A stretch of 64,000 bases of DNA from Microvelia longipes (GCA_018340805.1 JACMZG010000008.1:81319206-81383205); one strand, 5' to 3'. Shown: positions 10,717-21,936, counted from the first letter of the stretch. Notes: generated from the sequence alone by a model not told the origin. Program-made: numbers and translations.

Positions 10717-10841
10717 ACATTTAGTTTAACAGACTGTGTCTTAGAGAGTCATAAAATGACACCTAATTACGCTAAAATAATAATTATACAAAATATTTTG
10801 GCAGCAAAAAAAAACAAAAACCAAATGCACTAGAATAAGAA

Positions 10842-11571
10842 GTTGGGTACGGGGTACCTCGATTTTCCTCATCGCATTAGATTCGCTTCGCTCATCCTCT
10901 CTACTTCAGACTCGCTTCGCTCGTCTTCAGAATATACAATTCGTCAAATAAATACTGCAACACGACTTCGTAATCAATTCACTCGTCTTGAAATAGTGAA
11001 TACATCCGTTTAATTTCCAGTGGTTACCCATCCAGGCACTGACCACGCTCGATGCTTCTTAACTTTTATGATCTAACAAAAGTCATAGATATACTTATAG
11101 TATTGAAACGAAACTTAATGTACTTATATTTATTACGTAAATATATACACTTGTACTAAATTTCAACTCAATTAGATTATTTTTGATTTTTAAAAAACAC
11201 GCAAGTCATTTGATAACAATTGAACTAATGCTGATAATGAGATAAAACTTAGGCACATATGTAAGTCGTGTTATGAGTACATGCGAGCCATACCCAGTCC
11301 GATCGCATCATTTTTCCGCGTTTTATGATTTTTCTAAATAGAGTAAATTTTGCTAGTTAATGACGTCAATGAAAATTCAACTCTCTAGCTTAAATACACT
11401 AGGAGTTACGATGATAACAGACACTCGCACACACACATATACAGACAGTGAAAAACCACTTTGTGAAAACCACTCAAGAGGTCTTAAAATCACCTAAAAC
11501 GGATAATCCCGTTATTTTCCCGGTCTCGGATTTTGTTGCAAACACAATACTTTTCTACCTTTTTTACCTAT
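10842..11571 (-). mobile_element. 5S-derived repeat, longest unexpanded copy
   Basis: Read on the minus strand, the order is: AAAAGTATTGTGTTTGCAAC start block, a GT-rich microsatellite, TGTTATCATCGTAACTCC, TGACGTCA (11361-11368), a LINE/SINE-like middle with AACTAATGCTGATAATGAG in reverse, the 5S-like core (11014-11073), two 29-bp hairpin units, and a terminal GGTACCCCGTACCC. It continues after the foldback insertion to about 12012. No coding capacity. The 5S-like core suggests pol III transcription of at least the 3' part, so I treat the family as SINE3-like; this is inference. Confidence 0.8.
11014..11073 (-). other. 5S rRNA-derived segment (internal promoter region)
   Basis: On the minus strand it reads GATCATAAAAGTTAAGAAGC, then ATCGAGCGTGGTCAGTGCCT, then GGATGGGTAACCACTGGAAA. 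This aligns with insect and vertebrate 5S rRNA from about nucleotide 40 to 100 (TTAAGCAGCGTCGGGC, GGTTAGTACTT, GATGGGNGACCGC), the region holding the A box, intermediate element and C box bound by TFIIIA. Only half of a 5S gene is present, so this is not a 5S gene. Confidence 0.85.
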
Positions 11572-11987
11572 TAGACCAAGAGCCTAGGGTGTTTTGTTAA
11601 TAAAAAGTGTAATGGCTGGAACCGGTTTTCAATTTTTCGTAAATACCTTCCTGAACAAGGATCTGCAATTCTGCCGACTCGTATCGGTGGGTGTCCCAGG
11701 CAGAACGGCGGGGTCAAAGGTCTGCCTGGGGACACCCATCCGATGCAAGTCGGCAGAATTGCAGATCCTGTTCAGGACGGTATTTACGAAAATTGAGCCG
11801 GTTCCAGCATTACACTGTTTGTTAATGGGTGATAAATTTGACCAGTAAAGAGCGTTCTGCGCCTGGGATGCCCTTCCGATACGAGTCGGCAGAATTGCAG
11901 ACCTTTTTAGGAAGGTATTTACGAAAAATTGAGACCGGTTCCACCATTACACTTTTTATTAACTAAACCCCCTGGGCTCTTAGTTTA
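11572..11987. mobile_element. Foldback/palindromic element with three arms
   Basis: Outer ends TAGACCAAGAGCC (11572) and GGCTCTTAGTTTA (to 11987) are inverted repeats, extended inward through TTAATAAAAAGTGTAATGG. A unit of about 97 bp (GGTTCC...GAATTGCAG...GATACGAGTCGGCAG) occurs three times: 11609-11706 inverted, then 11720-11815 and 11854-11952 direct. The first two form an almost perfect hairpin around a 13-bp loop. It lies in the 5S-derived repeat, between ACCTAT and TATGGTG, so TA or TAT may be the duplicated target. The 84-codon frame across 11594-11848 is a by-product of the palindrome. Confidence 0.85.
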
Positions 11988-12019
11988 TATGGTGTAAATG
12001 AGGAAATAAAAGGTTATTA

Positions 12020-12270
12020 TTTACTTTAAAATCATTTATAAATTTTCAACATATCAATTAAATTTTTTTTCTCATTCCATGAAAATCGACAGATAAACAA
12101 GCTGCTTAATTATCAACAATTGCTTCAAAGTAACAACTTCACAAAACTATTTGGCCGCGAATTTTCGCTCTCAAATCCAATTCGCGGCCTGTGGCCCTAT
12201 GAAGCTTATGTAACATTCGGAATTTTTCGAGAGTCAAAATGCCTTATTTTTGGCTTAAGATCTTTCTATT
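12020..12270. other. Short unique spacer
   Basis: Between two 5S-derived repeat copies. It includes a small inverted pair GGCCGCGAATTTTCG/GAATT...GGCC near 12152-12190. Nothing else seen. Confidence 0.4.
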
Positions 12271-12274
12271 AAAA

Positions 12275-12434
12275 AAATTGGTACAGGGTACCTCGGAACT
12301 TTTCCTCATAACATCGGATTCGCAAAGCTCATTCTCCCTACTTCGGACTCACTTCGCTCGTTCCTGAGTCTAAATCTCAATCCGAACGCATTATGTTTCC
12401 AAGTTTCAACACTCTAGCATTAATACACTATATA
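12275..12434 (-). mobile_element. 5S-derived repeat copy, 3' piece
   Basis: GTACAGGGTACCTCGGAACT and the GGATTCGCAAAGCTC/GACTCACTTCGCTCG units identify the family. It continues on the other side of the transposon at 14019-14235 (hairpin, CA-rich array, AACACAATACTTTTCC end block). The 5S-like core is deleted between the units and TAATACACTATA. Confidence 0.8.
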
Positions 12435-14018
12435 CAGGGTGTACAAAATAAAACTCCCTTCCCGAAAGGAGGTGGTACTACAGCTTATTTCCAACAAAAA
12501 ACTTCATATTAACTATGGTCCGATTCTCAACCGTTTTCCCACAAGGTCAAATTTCATGATTTTTTAAAACTCCTTGAATTGCATTTAGAAAATGGCATAT
12601 ATCTCAGAAAGTATACAATCTAGCTTCAAAATATTGAATTTGTTGGAAGCTGAGGAAATTTCCTGTAAGAACAACATGGTTGTATATCCAAAAAGTATGT
12701 ATTCAAGTGTCAAAAATAGGCATAACTCAATTTTTGACAAAAAATGAAAATTTTGAAACTTTTTTACGGAACATTGAAGCTTAATGATCCACTTTGAGAA
12801 CCTCTTGTTGCTAGGAAAACTACCTTGAACACTCCTCTTTAAGGTGACACCCATAATTATACACAACTGTAGGGCTATTTTTGAGTTAAGACTGATACAA
12901 ACTCAAAAAACACCCAAATATACAAGTTTTGTATTTCTTGTGAGTTAATCTATGGGGTCTTCATTGTCGAAAGTTTTTTACTTATATTTTTTAAATAGGG
13001 ATTTATAAACTATCAAAATCCCTCCTGAGGATAGGTTTTGGTATTTTATGAATCAATTGCGTTATTTTTTTATTCTTGGTCTAAAAGTAAATGGTATAAT
13101 TGTGTTAATTAGTCTATTAATTTTTGTTTACAATCATATGGTTGGTTAAGATTAAAGTATAACTCAGTTTATGTTTTGACAAGTTACCATTTGGTTGCAG
13201 GCTTCTGGACTGTCAGTTTGAAATTTACATTAATATTCTTAAGCAATCTATTCTAATATGCCAGTTTACACAACGGCAGAATATACTGCTATGATATGCC
13301 GCACAGGCAGCAGTCAAAGATAATCAGGACGTTTCCTGATAGAGAAATTCCTGAAAAGAAAACTATTCAAACCACTTTTAGAAAATTTACTGACACAGGT
13401 TCAGTCAATCAAGACTCCATCAGGAGGAATTTTTGATATATATGAATCCCTTATTTAAATAAATGTAAGTAAAAAACTTTCGACAATGAAACCCCATAGA
13501 TTAACTCACAAGAAATACAAAAAACTTGTATTTTTGGGTGTTTTTTGAGTTTGTATCAGTCTTAACTCAAAAAATAGCCCTACAAATGGTATAATTATGG
13601 TGTCACCTTAAAGAGAAGTGTTCAAGGTAGTTTTCCTAGCAACAAGAGGTTCTCAAAGTGGATCATTAAGCTTCAATGTTCCGTCAAAAAGTTTTAAAAT
13701 TTTCATTTTTTGTCAAAAATTTTGAGTTATGCCTATTTTTGACACTTGAATACATACTTTTTGTATATAACAACCATGTTGTCTTACAGGAAATTTCCTC
13801 AGCTTTCCAACAAATTCAATATTTTGAAGCTAGGTTGTATACTTTCTGAGATATATGCCATTTTCTAAATGCAATTCAAGGAGTTTTAAAAAATCATGAA
13901 ATTTGACCTTGTGGGAAAACGGTTGAGAATCGGACCATAGTTAATATGAAGTTTTTTGTTGGAAATAAGCTGTAGTACCACCTCCTTTCGGGAAGGGAGT
14001 TTTATTTTGTACACCCTG
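12435..14018. mobile_element. Tc1/mariner-like element with about 550-bp terminal inverted repeats
   Basis: CAGGGTGTACAAAATAAAAC starts at 12435 and its reverse complement ends at 14018; TA lies on both sides (12433-12434, 14019-14020). The two arms, 12435-12984 and about 13466-14018, match almost throughout. Between them is about 480 bp holding a remnant of a transposase N-terminus. It interrupts a 5S-derived repeat. CAGGGTGTAC ends with TA duplication are typical of insect Tc1/mariner-type elements. Such long arms suggest a palindromic deletion derivative mobilised in trans. Confidence 0.85.
13258..13435 (+). pseudogene. Transposase N-terminal helix-turn-helix remnant
   Basis: ATG 13258 opens MPVYTTAEYTAMICRTGSSQ; after a frameshift it continues as RTFPDREIPEKKTIQT then FRKFTDTGSVNQDS and stops at TGA near 13435. 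The pattern Y-x-x-x-E-Y-x-x-M-I, then R-x-F-P-x-R-x-x-P, then F-x-x-T-G-S-V is that of the DUF4817-like helix-turn-helix found at the start of many insect Tc1/mariner-type transposases. The DDE half is gone. It supports the classification of the enclosing element. Confidence 0.75.
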
Positions 14019-14235
14019 TATAGTGTATATTATGTGTATTAATTTTTGTTCTCATGGTAGCTCCAATAGGAGCTACCATGATAACAGACACACACACATA
14101 TAGACAGACAACTTGGCGAAAACCACTCAGGAGGCTTTTAAAACACAATAAACGTATAATTCCGGTTTCATCTCGGTTTCGGATTTTTTCAAACACAATA
14201 CTTTTCCTTTATACCTATACGGTATAAATGAAGAA
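14019..14235 (-). mobile_element. 5S-derived repeat copy, 5' piece
   Basis: Right-hand continuation of the copy at 12275. It contains a private 13-bp hairpin TCATGGTAGCTCC/GGAGCTACCATGA with loop AATA (14052-14081) where other copies have only one arm, then CACACACACATATAGACAG and the AACACAATACTTTTCC end block. Confidence 0.8.
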
Positions 14236-14899
14236 AAGTAAAAATTAAAAGATTCGCACAAAGTAACAGTGCTATATTAATTTTGTTATATATTTGTAAA
14301 TTTTTATCAATATATTTTCTTAATAAATAATTTATTATTAATTCGTTTTTTTATCCCGGCAAGATCTATCAACACTTTTATGAATGGGAAAAATAAAAGC
14401 TTTTTTGAATTCTTCAGATGCCTCTCCCTTTTGTATAAAAGCAAGGTAGATGTTAGAGAACAGGTGAGAATCAAGGTAGTGAAACTACTAAAGCAACCTC
14501 CTGCATACTTCTGTTTGCTTGGTATTTCACAGTCAAGGATTCTAAGGAAACCTTCCAATTCTACCGCAACTAACACCCGCTAACAAACATCATATAACAT
14601 AACCAACCCATATAACCCAACCATATAACCCAACCAACCGCTTCTGTCGCAATCGAAGTGAAAATAATTAAATTACTTGAGAAGAAAAGGGAGAAGAAAA
14701 AAAGAAGAAGCATTTATAATGAAAAATAAGTCAGACTAAATGACTTAAGCAGCTTATTGTGTGTGTATTGTTTACATGTAATAAACGTATTGTGAAAATA
14801 TGAAGCGTTTAAAATATTATTTTTAAGGTCAGTTTGCAGGGCGGTCTGCTTTGGCAGGAAGCTATAGGAACAAAACTCTTTTTCATGCTTTTTCAAAAG

Positions 14900-14967
14900 T
14901 TACCACATGGGTGCTTTTTCAGGCGTTTTTAAGGCCTCCAGAGTGGTATTTCGCAAAGTTGTCCATC

Positions 14968-14998
<31 letters not shown>

Positions 14999-15676
14999 TA
15001 TCATTGTAGCGCACAGTGTATTTAAGCTATAATGTTAAAATTTTGTACAAAAACCAGTCTACCGCTACAGTTGTGCTATTCAGAAAATATTTTTTATGAC
15101 GTCATTAACCCACAATAATGACACAAATATGATGCGTTCGAATTGAGATTTGGCACGCATGTGACTATGTATATGACTAACATATGTGTCATCTCATTAT
15201 CAACATTGGATCAATTTTTATTGAATGACTTGTGAACGTTAATTAAAAAATTGGAAAATGGTCCAATTGAGAGTTCAAATTTGGTACAAGTGTATACCAT
15301 TACACTTAATAAATGAGTACACTAAGTTTCGTTTCAAGACGACAAGTATATCCAAGAAATTTAGTACAAGTGTATATATTTACGTAATAAATAAGTACAT
15401 TAAGTTTCGTTTCAATACTATAAGTAATCTATGACTTTTGTTAGATCCTAAAAGTTAAGCAGCATCGAGCATGGTCAGTGCCTGAATAGGTAACCGCTGG
15501 AAATTAAACGGATGTATTCACTATTTGAAGACGAGTGCGAGTTGATTCCGTCAATGCAGTATTTATTTGACGAATTGTATAATCTGAGGACGAGCGAAGC
15601 TCGTCAGAAGCAGTGAGGATGAGCGTAGCGAATCCGATCTAATTAGTTCAGAGGTACCCTGTACCCGATTTTTAAA
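14900..15676 (+). mobile_element. 5S-derived repeat, near full-length sense copy
   Basis: On the plus strand: GGTATTTCGCAAAGTTGTCC, (GT)n at 14973-14999, TTATCATTGTAGCG, TGACGTCA (15097-15104) followed by TTAACCCACAATAATGAC, TCTCATTATCAACATTGG, a tandem duplication of about 72 bp (about 15286-15355 and 15359-15430, each holding AAGTTTCGTTTCAA), the 5S-like core (15444-15503), ACGGATGTATTCACTATTTG, a perfect hairpin GACGAGC-GAA-GCTCGTC (15589-15605), and GGTACCCTGTACCCG running into TTTTT (15669-15673). The T-run is a potential pol III terminator about 165 bp after the 5S-like segment. Confidence 0.85.
15444..15503 (+). other. 5S rRNA-derived segment
   Basis: GATCCTAAAAGTTAAGCAGC, ATCGAGCATGGTCAGTGCCT, GAATAGGTAACCGCTGGAAA: the same half-5S sequence as at 11014, here on the plus strand. 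The AAGTTAAGCAGC part, corresponding to the 5S A box, is the closest to consensus in the window. Confidence 0.85.
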
Positions 15677-15800
15677 AACTTTTATTGATGATGATTTTTG
15701 ATGACTAATTTACATCTTTTGTGATATTATCATTATTTTGCGTATATAATATCATTTAATTATAGTAAATATGTAACTAATTTTTATAGTTTTTATGGTA

Positions 15801-16025
15801 ATAGTATATTATGCTACTAGACAGCAAAATGGAATATTGCAGGTGAGTTCTATCAATTAGCTCTCATGCCGAAGGCGAAGACAGACTACAGAAATTTCTA
15901 GCCGAGGCTAGTAGTTGACCCATTTGACAGGCAAACGGCGATTTGCCTGCAGGGACAGAGCCTATGGAGGCAATTGCTAGCTCAAGTCGGCAATGTTTCC
16001 ATTCTTGCATAGTAGTATATACTAT
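15801..16025 (+). mobile_element. Hairpin MITE, copy 1
   Basis: Ends are imperfect inverted repeats, ATAGTATATTATGCTACTA (15801) and TAGTAGTATATACTAT (to 16025). The interior has GGCAAACGGCGATTTGCC, itself a hairpin, and GCCGAAGGCGAAG. A copy in the opposite orientation lies at 30470-30656. CTACTTACGGC follows the right end in both this copy and, inverted, the other, so the true boundary may lie further out. No coding capacity. Confidence 0.75.
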
Positions 16026-17923
16026 TTTATCTACTTACGGCGAAAAAAATAAACATAAGAATACATACATACATGATCGGCGTTACAGCTTACGTAGAGC
16101 CTCAGCCTGCAAGTATAAGAATTTTTATTTAAACATAAGAATATTACTGTTTAAAATAATATGTTTAATTTTTATCGGTTCCAGCTAAAAATTAAGATCA
16201 CAAGCAATTATTAAATTAGAACAAGAAACTTAAAACTTATATAAATAAACAAAAAGAAAATGGTTTTTAAATGCTTGCTACGAGATTTTAGAGGCAGAAA
16301 ATATTGCTTCAAAGTGATGGCAACACTGACAACGTCAGGTAGAGTTTAGTCTAGTAATTCGTTAATCCTCAATATTTTATGTTATTTTTTTCAGTGTTAT
16401 TCTGATTCATTATATTTAATAGCAAATTAAGTTAACCTTGCTCACAGATTTCTTTCTTCAATTCTTTACAAAGTTTTAGATTTGTAACTTTTTTTATCAA
16501 AATAAATCTACAAATGATGAAATAAGTATAACGAAACAAACATAAAAAATCTGACTATACATTAAAAGCTGGTACAAATCAAAACAAGCCATAAATATCA
16601 GTGTTGCCAATATATCATATTTTTAAGTAATTATACATGGAAACTATTATTATACTAAATTAATATATAAACCAAGTAGGGAAACCAATAAGATTTCTGT
16701 AGACCTGACATGTAGTTCACATTTCCACCAGGGAGTTGGCTCAAATTTTCCTATCGGCGCGGCCATAGTAGTGATATAAACAAACTATTTACGATACTCA
16801 AAATTTTTGTTTTTATTGCATTTATTTGTATAATTTAGTATAAAATGTTAATATTTTGTGTTAGAAATACGATTCGTCACATCCAATAGATTTTTAAGGG
16901 CGAATCTTTAAATACTAGGTTTTTTTAAATTACTTAAAACGAGCGGCTAATTATTTTTCTTTTCGTGTGTACTACTTAACTTAGTAAATTTTTGCGAGTG
17001 ATATTTTTTCCCCCTTCAAATAATAATTGTAATTAGTAATTTTACAACTTTAACCAAGCATTTTTGAATATAATAAAAGCAATCGTAATTTTAAGTTATA
17101 TTTAAGGCAATACAGTTTCCTCTGGATGTTCTTTAAAATTTTAATAAAAACGTATACTTTACCTTTACTATATTTTCTTCAACTAAGTTATTTTAACAAT
17201 TATGTCACAGAATTTAATTCAAAATCATTAAACTATCACGTACATTAAAGTAAGAAAACACGATTATAAGTAAAACTCTCCTAATACGAGAGTCTAGCCC
17301 GCAACTGTACGGAGAAAAATATGAAGGAATTATGAAGTTATGACCCAGGTTTAGTTTATATTCTCATATTTAAACTTTTATTGCGGGTTTAACTCCTCGT
17401 TCTATTTCTATAGAATAGTAATAAATAAATAGTAAATAAATAGACTCAATAAATAGTTTAATGAAGCCCTAAAAATTTATTCTAATGACTGCTTATGCAG
17501 TATGGTTTGAGGCCCGGACTGGGTATGGTTTGAGCGCAAGGGGATCTTCAAAAGCGGAGGACGCATTTCCCCCCCCCCCTCCACTTATCAATAAAGCAAA
17601 ATACAATGTACCAATAGAGCCCTACTATTAATATGTCTCTATGTTCCATAAGCATTTAATACGATCCGGTTCTGGCACCGTATTTGTTAAGATGAAGCCA
17701 TAGTCGTCGAGAAGGTTACATTTTAAATACGATCGCCTTTACTATAAAGATACATATACTACGAATCGAGGAATTGCTATTTCTATTGTATCCGACTAAA
17801 TTCCCTCCGCATGGTTTTTACAGCGCATTTAACCGTATTTAACTAGGGTACAGAATATGGTCCGTGGATTTAGGGTAATGTGAGTACGAAGGTTATTACT
17901 AGAGTTGACATAACCTATCTTAA
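16026..17923. other. Mostly unique AT-rich DNA
   Basis: No gene recognised. About 16840-16960 is a diverged relative of 46380-46490 (shared CACATCC...TTTTTAA...AAATTACTT...AACGGCT). A C-rich tract of 12 C is near 17571. GCCCGGACTGGGTATGG near 17512 resembles the kind of terminus seen in hAT elements, but I cannot find a partner end. Confidence 0.45.
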
Positions 17924-17931
17924 GTGGCTTG

Positions 17932-18215
17932 CAAAGAGACTAAAACTATTAGAGTGAGGATACAACAGCTCTTATCATTCCTTGGGTAGCTAGGTGCCCT
18001 AACGGTAAATTGGTGACGTCATAGTTGTCATAGGGTGTAAAAATATGTGCTCCGATAGAAGTTGTAGGGGAGTGGGGAGTAGTTCGTCTCTCTCTAGGGA
18101 GACTATAGTGGGGGTAAGTACAGTTAGGGCACCTATGGAAACTGTCTCACTTCCAGACCCCTTATCACTGTGTTAAACGGGTTCTGTACTCCCTCTAATA
18201 GTTTTAGTCTCTTTG
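17932..18215 (+). mobile_element. hAT-like MITE, copy 1 (284 bp)
   Basis: Inverted ends CAAAGAGACTAAAACTATTA and its reverse complement TAATAGTTTTAGTCTCTTTG, flanked by the exact 8-bp duplication GTGGCTTG (17924-17931 and 18216-18223). Eight-base target duplications and a CA...TG end are hallmarks of hAT elements. The interior has TGACGTCA (18014-18021) and CTCTCTAGGGAGAC. It has no coding capacity, so it would be moved in trans. A larger relative is at 31350-31943. Confidence 0.9.
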
Positions 18216-18223
18216 GTGGCTTG

Positions 18224-19469
18224 AAACACATTAGAGGAGCATAACGTTTCGGCGTTTCAAAATTTCTCTAGAAATATAAATCTATGTATATAATGCAAAA
18301 TGACTTGAAAATATTTTCAATTCATTAGAGTGCGGAGTATAAGTATGGAAAGGAAGTATATGAAAATAACCATATTTCATTCTTGACAAAACGTCGGACA
18401 TATTGAATTTCGTCACAAAATCTTAAAACCTTCCTTCCATGTTTCTCTGTCATTTGAACCGCATAACGTACACATTCAATGCGCGCGCAAATTTATTTTA
18501 AAAATAAAATAGAAAAAAATAGTGAAACCAGCCATTTTCACAAGTTTTGTGACAGAAGGGTTTCAGGAATACAGAAAGCTGTAGGAGCTCTCTTGCATTA
18601 TAGTCTATAACGCAAACTCGAGCTGTATAAGTTGGATCCACTATACGAAAGAAGACAACACAAAAGCCCGCCAGTTACTTACATCTAGCTTAATCCAACA
18701 TACTAAGCTCTATGTCTAACAGAATAGTTGTGATTTTTTAAATTATGAAACATGATTAAAATATGCTTCAAAAACATTACAGTATCTTCTACTTCTAGTA
18801 TACGACCTAACCACTGATATACAAAGCTGACAAAGTTTTTCTTTTATTAAACGAACCAAAACTGAAATTATAATCAGTATATATGTCACTCTTTTGGCGA
18901 GAAATCGAGGAAATGTTTTCACAAATTAAAATACGTCTCTTGTTGGAATTATCAAGAAAGGAAGAATATTGTATAATATATATTTTAACACTTAAATGTC
19001 AAATAGATATTATAAAATTAATCATGGGAAGCAACAAAACACAGTAAAGGAAGAATATTGGTTTGACATTGTATTCTGTTGAATTTCTAATATAATAGTT
19101 GAGCGACATATAGAGACTTATAATATTTCAAATTGGAATACACATTTCTAATTCATAATTTGATTCTTTAACCAAAATAATTACTAATAAATAAGTTGAG
19201 ATGTGGAGTCAATCAATAAAAGGAATTGAAAGAAACTGTCACTCAACTTATTTAAATAATAATGTAATTGAAGATTCAGCTACCGTCCATACTTGCTGAT
19301 GGATAAGAATATCCCTGGATCAGTTTCACTCGATCAGTTCTGCCATCATCAGCAGGCGGGGCAACACTCGAGCTCTCAACTAATTAAGTTATCAGTGAAT
19401 AACTTCTAGTCTCAAAGAGCACGACGAGCCCTCTGAAGATAAGGAAGGGAGTAGGAGAGGGTTAATATA
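18224..19469. other. No feature seen
   Basis: Unique AT-rich DNA. GCGCGC at about 18481 and scattered short direct repeats (GGAAGAATATTG near 18960 and 19048) are noted, without interpretation. Confidence 0.45.
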
Positions 19470-19750
19470 TTCAAAGAGATAGTTGTAAGGTTGGCAATAC
19501 AAATGGCGGGAAAACGAAAGGGTAATCAAATTTTTATTTATCATAGGATTAGCATGGGAGCTGATAAAAATTCTTCTTTTATTTCTTTATTGTTAGTAAA
19601 TTTGTGATAAATGTGGTCAAAATTTATTAGAACGACCATCGGTGCTAAAACAAATTGCAAATATTTGTCAAATCGAAATATAAATATTTCGATTATCCCA
19701 GGATTTTAAATATAAAATTCGGCTCTTATCACTACTGACTTGGATTTGTC
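19470..19750 (+). repeat. Dispersed repeat D, copy 1
   Basis: Matches 52355-52665 along its length: TTCAAAGAGATAGTTGTAAG, GGCAATAC-AATGGCGG-AAAACGAAAGGG, ATCATAGGATTAG-ATGGGA, AATTTGTGATAAATG, GAACG-CCATCGG, AGGATTTTAAATATA-AAT. Shorter pieces are at 24265-24330 (plus) and 27118-27168 (minus). Element class unknown. Confidence 0.7.
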
Positions 19751-21323
19751 CGATTTAACCCAGAAATAATCAAATCCAAACTGATAATTTAAACGAAAAT
19801 TTTACAAAAAAGTGAATTTATTGAGTTATTAATTATTTTAGTGAGTAAATACCATTGATTGATATGTTATATTGATATTATATGTTAACTTGCTTCTTTA
19901 GCAAAGTTCTTAAGATTTTTTAAAGCATTATAATTTTTAAGGTTTTTTTAAATATTTTTTATAAGAGCCCCACCCCTGTGTATTCAGTAGAGCGGTTCAC
20001 CCAAAGCCTGGAGAAGTCCTCATCCACGGCCTGTCACCCCCAGGCCATAGTTTTTTTTTCATCTGTCACAATCTACTGAGCAAACACAAAGCATCTCGGA
20101 AACAGTTAAAGTACTAGAAAAAAAGATCAAGTTTTCTTAATGTTAAATTTGTGTTATTTTTTCTCTTGATTGAATTTACAAAGAATGCCGAGCTCTTTGT
20201 CAGAGTCGGTGCTCTGCAATTGACGTTTTGCCCGGAAAGCATCCTTACTTCATCGGAATTTGTTTTAATTTAGTTAAAATTGACATAATAGAGCCTTTAA
20301 AATAACGTAAAATGTGGTCCCAAACTTTTGAGAATGGTCACTTCCCTCAAATCTCATTCAGAGTACTTAATCAGGGAATATTTTAATGATAAACATAAAT
20401 TGAGCTTTTTATGAGCGAAAGAAGAATTAATTTTTGTGAATAAACACAAAGTAATGAGCAATTGTACAGCGTATATGCCGGGTGTAACATTTCACATGCA
20501 CCAACATAATCCTTAAAAATAACGGGAAAACATGGCTCTACACTTCCCTTGACTTGAAATTGACTTTGCGAGTTCAAATCCACTATAACTTATATTATTT
20601 GGTAACTATGACCTAAATAGGGTAATTTTGTTGCCAAAAAAGTTTTGTACAAGACAAAACATATACGCAGAGACAAAATATGGTATTTTGTCTCTCAAAA
20701 ATTTAATCTTTGAGACATTAAATTAGAGCATTCCGTCTATTTGAAAACCATTTCCTTTGAAAAATCCAGATAAATTGACTTACAAGTCCAACCGTTACTG
20801 ATTGATACTTTTCAATAAACCAAAAAATCAAGCAAGAAATGCATGGGTAAGAAAAAAAGCATTTATCCTTAGATTTTAAATATTTGGAACCGGAACGCTA
20901 CAAGAAGAGGTAATGGAGTCTCTAAGATGGCAAGACAATCTCACTTTCCAACGTAGCAGGAGGTTTGAGGAGGAGAAAATAGTGGAGGTAAAGTCATAGG
21001 TGGTCGATTTCGGAATGGTAAATAGGACCCAAAAGTGTTGTTTACTCACCAGGATTAACCTCCCAAATCTTACTACTACTACTACTACTAAGAAATAAAG
21101 CATTCTATAAAAAAAGCTTATCCCTCTCTGTCTTTAAAACTATTCTACTTTTTCCGCAAGCTAGAAAGCCACAACATTCAGCAAAAAGGATATCTGACGT
21201 GGTTTCTTGAATACAGAGTATCTTTTGAAGGATTGTGGTAAGGTTTGTGACCAAGAGTACCCAGATTTCGTTTTAAAATTTTCTAATAAAAACTTTAAGA
21301 TGGCCAGACTTATTTATAATCAT
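19751..21323. other. No gene seen; single relative of a 41-bp tandem unit
   Basis: Unique DNA apart from GGTAACTATGACCTAAATAGGG near 20601-20622, which resembles one unit of the tandem repeat at 57756-57920. (CTA)n of about seven units lies near 21071. Minus-strand frames of 66-75 codons have no motifs. Confidence 0.45.
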
Positions 21324-21529
21324 AGAGATATTATTACTAGAGGGCCCCCATTGGTTGAATTTTGAAATATCAAAAAAGTAACCTGACCACCTTCGCTAAA
21401 AATATAATCAAATAATCAGTATAATATTACAGTAACTGATATAAAAGGAGGATAAAAATACGAATCAAAACTCAAAAAATGCGCGGAAAACCGAAAACAA
21501 TTGATTTATTATAACCTTAACTCACTCTT
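21324..21529 (+). mobile_element. Family C MITE copy 1, left half
   Basis: Starts TATTACTAGAGGGCCCCCAT and runs to TTGATTTATTATAACCTTAA then CTCACTCTT. It resumes after a 1.7-kb insertion at 23244. TCACTCTT is present at both break points (21522-21529 and 23244-23251). The intact version is 35872-36172. Confidence 0.8.
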
Positions 21530-21796
21530 CAACTAAAAATAAATAAATAAATAGTAAATAAATAATTAAATAAAAACAAAAATTAAAAAGTAATTTTCTA
21601 TATGTATTAAAAATAATATGTATAATATAAATAAAGTTGATTTTATTTTATACAAATAATTTCAATTTGTAATATAATAGAAATAAATTTCTTTCTTGGC
21701 ATGTTATTTTAAAAAGTTTTTTGAAAAACTTATTTCAACTATTATATGTAATTTTTAAGATTTTATAAAAAATGTATATATATGTATATTTTGCAT

Positions 21797-21936
21797 GTTT
21801 TTTTAGCGAATTTTCATTATGAAAATGACGCTTATGAGGTTGTTCGGATGACGGATGATGAGGGTGGGAGTGGAATCGGTTCCTATTGGCTTCCTGATAA
21901 CAAAAATATATGTCCCAAAAAATTTATATATATACG

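Noticed and set aside
11014..11073. A functional 5S rRNA gene
   Set aside because: Only about half of the 5S sequence is present in every copy, with several changes in positions that pair in 5S; it is an element component.
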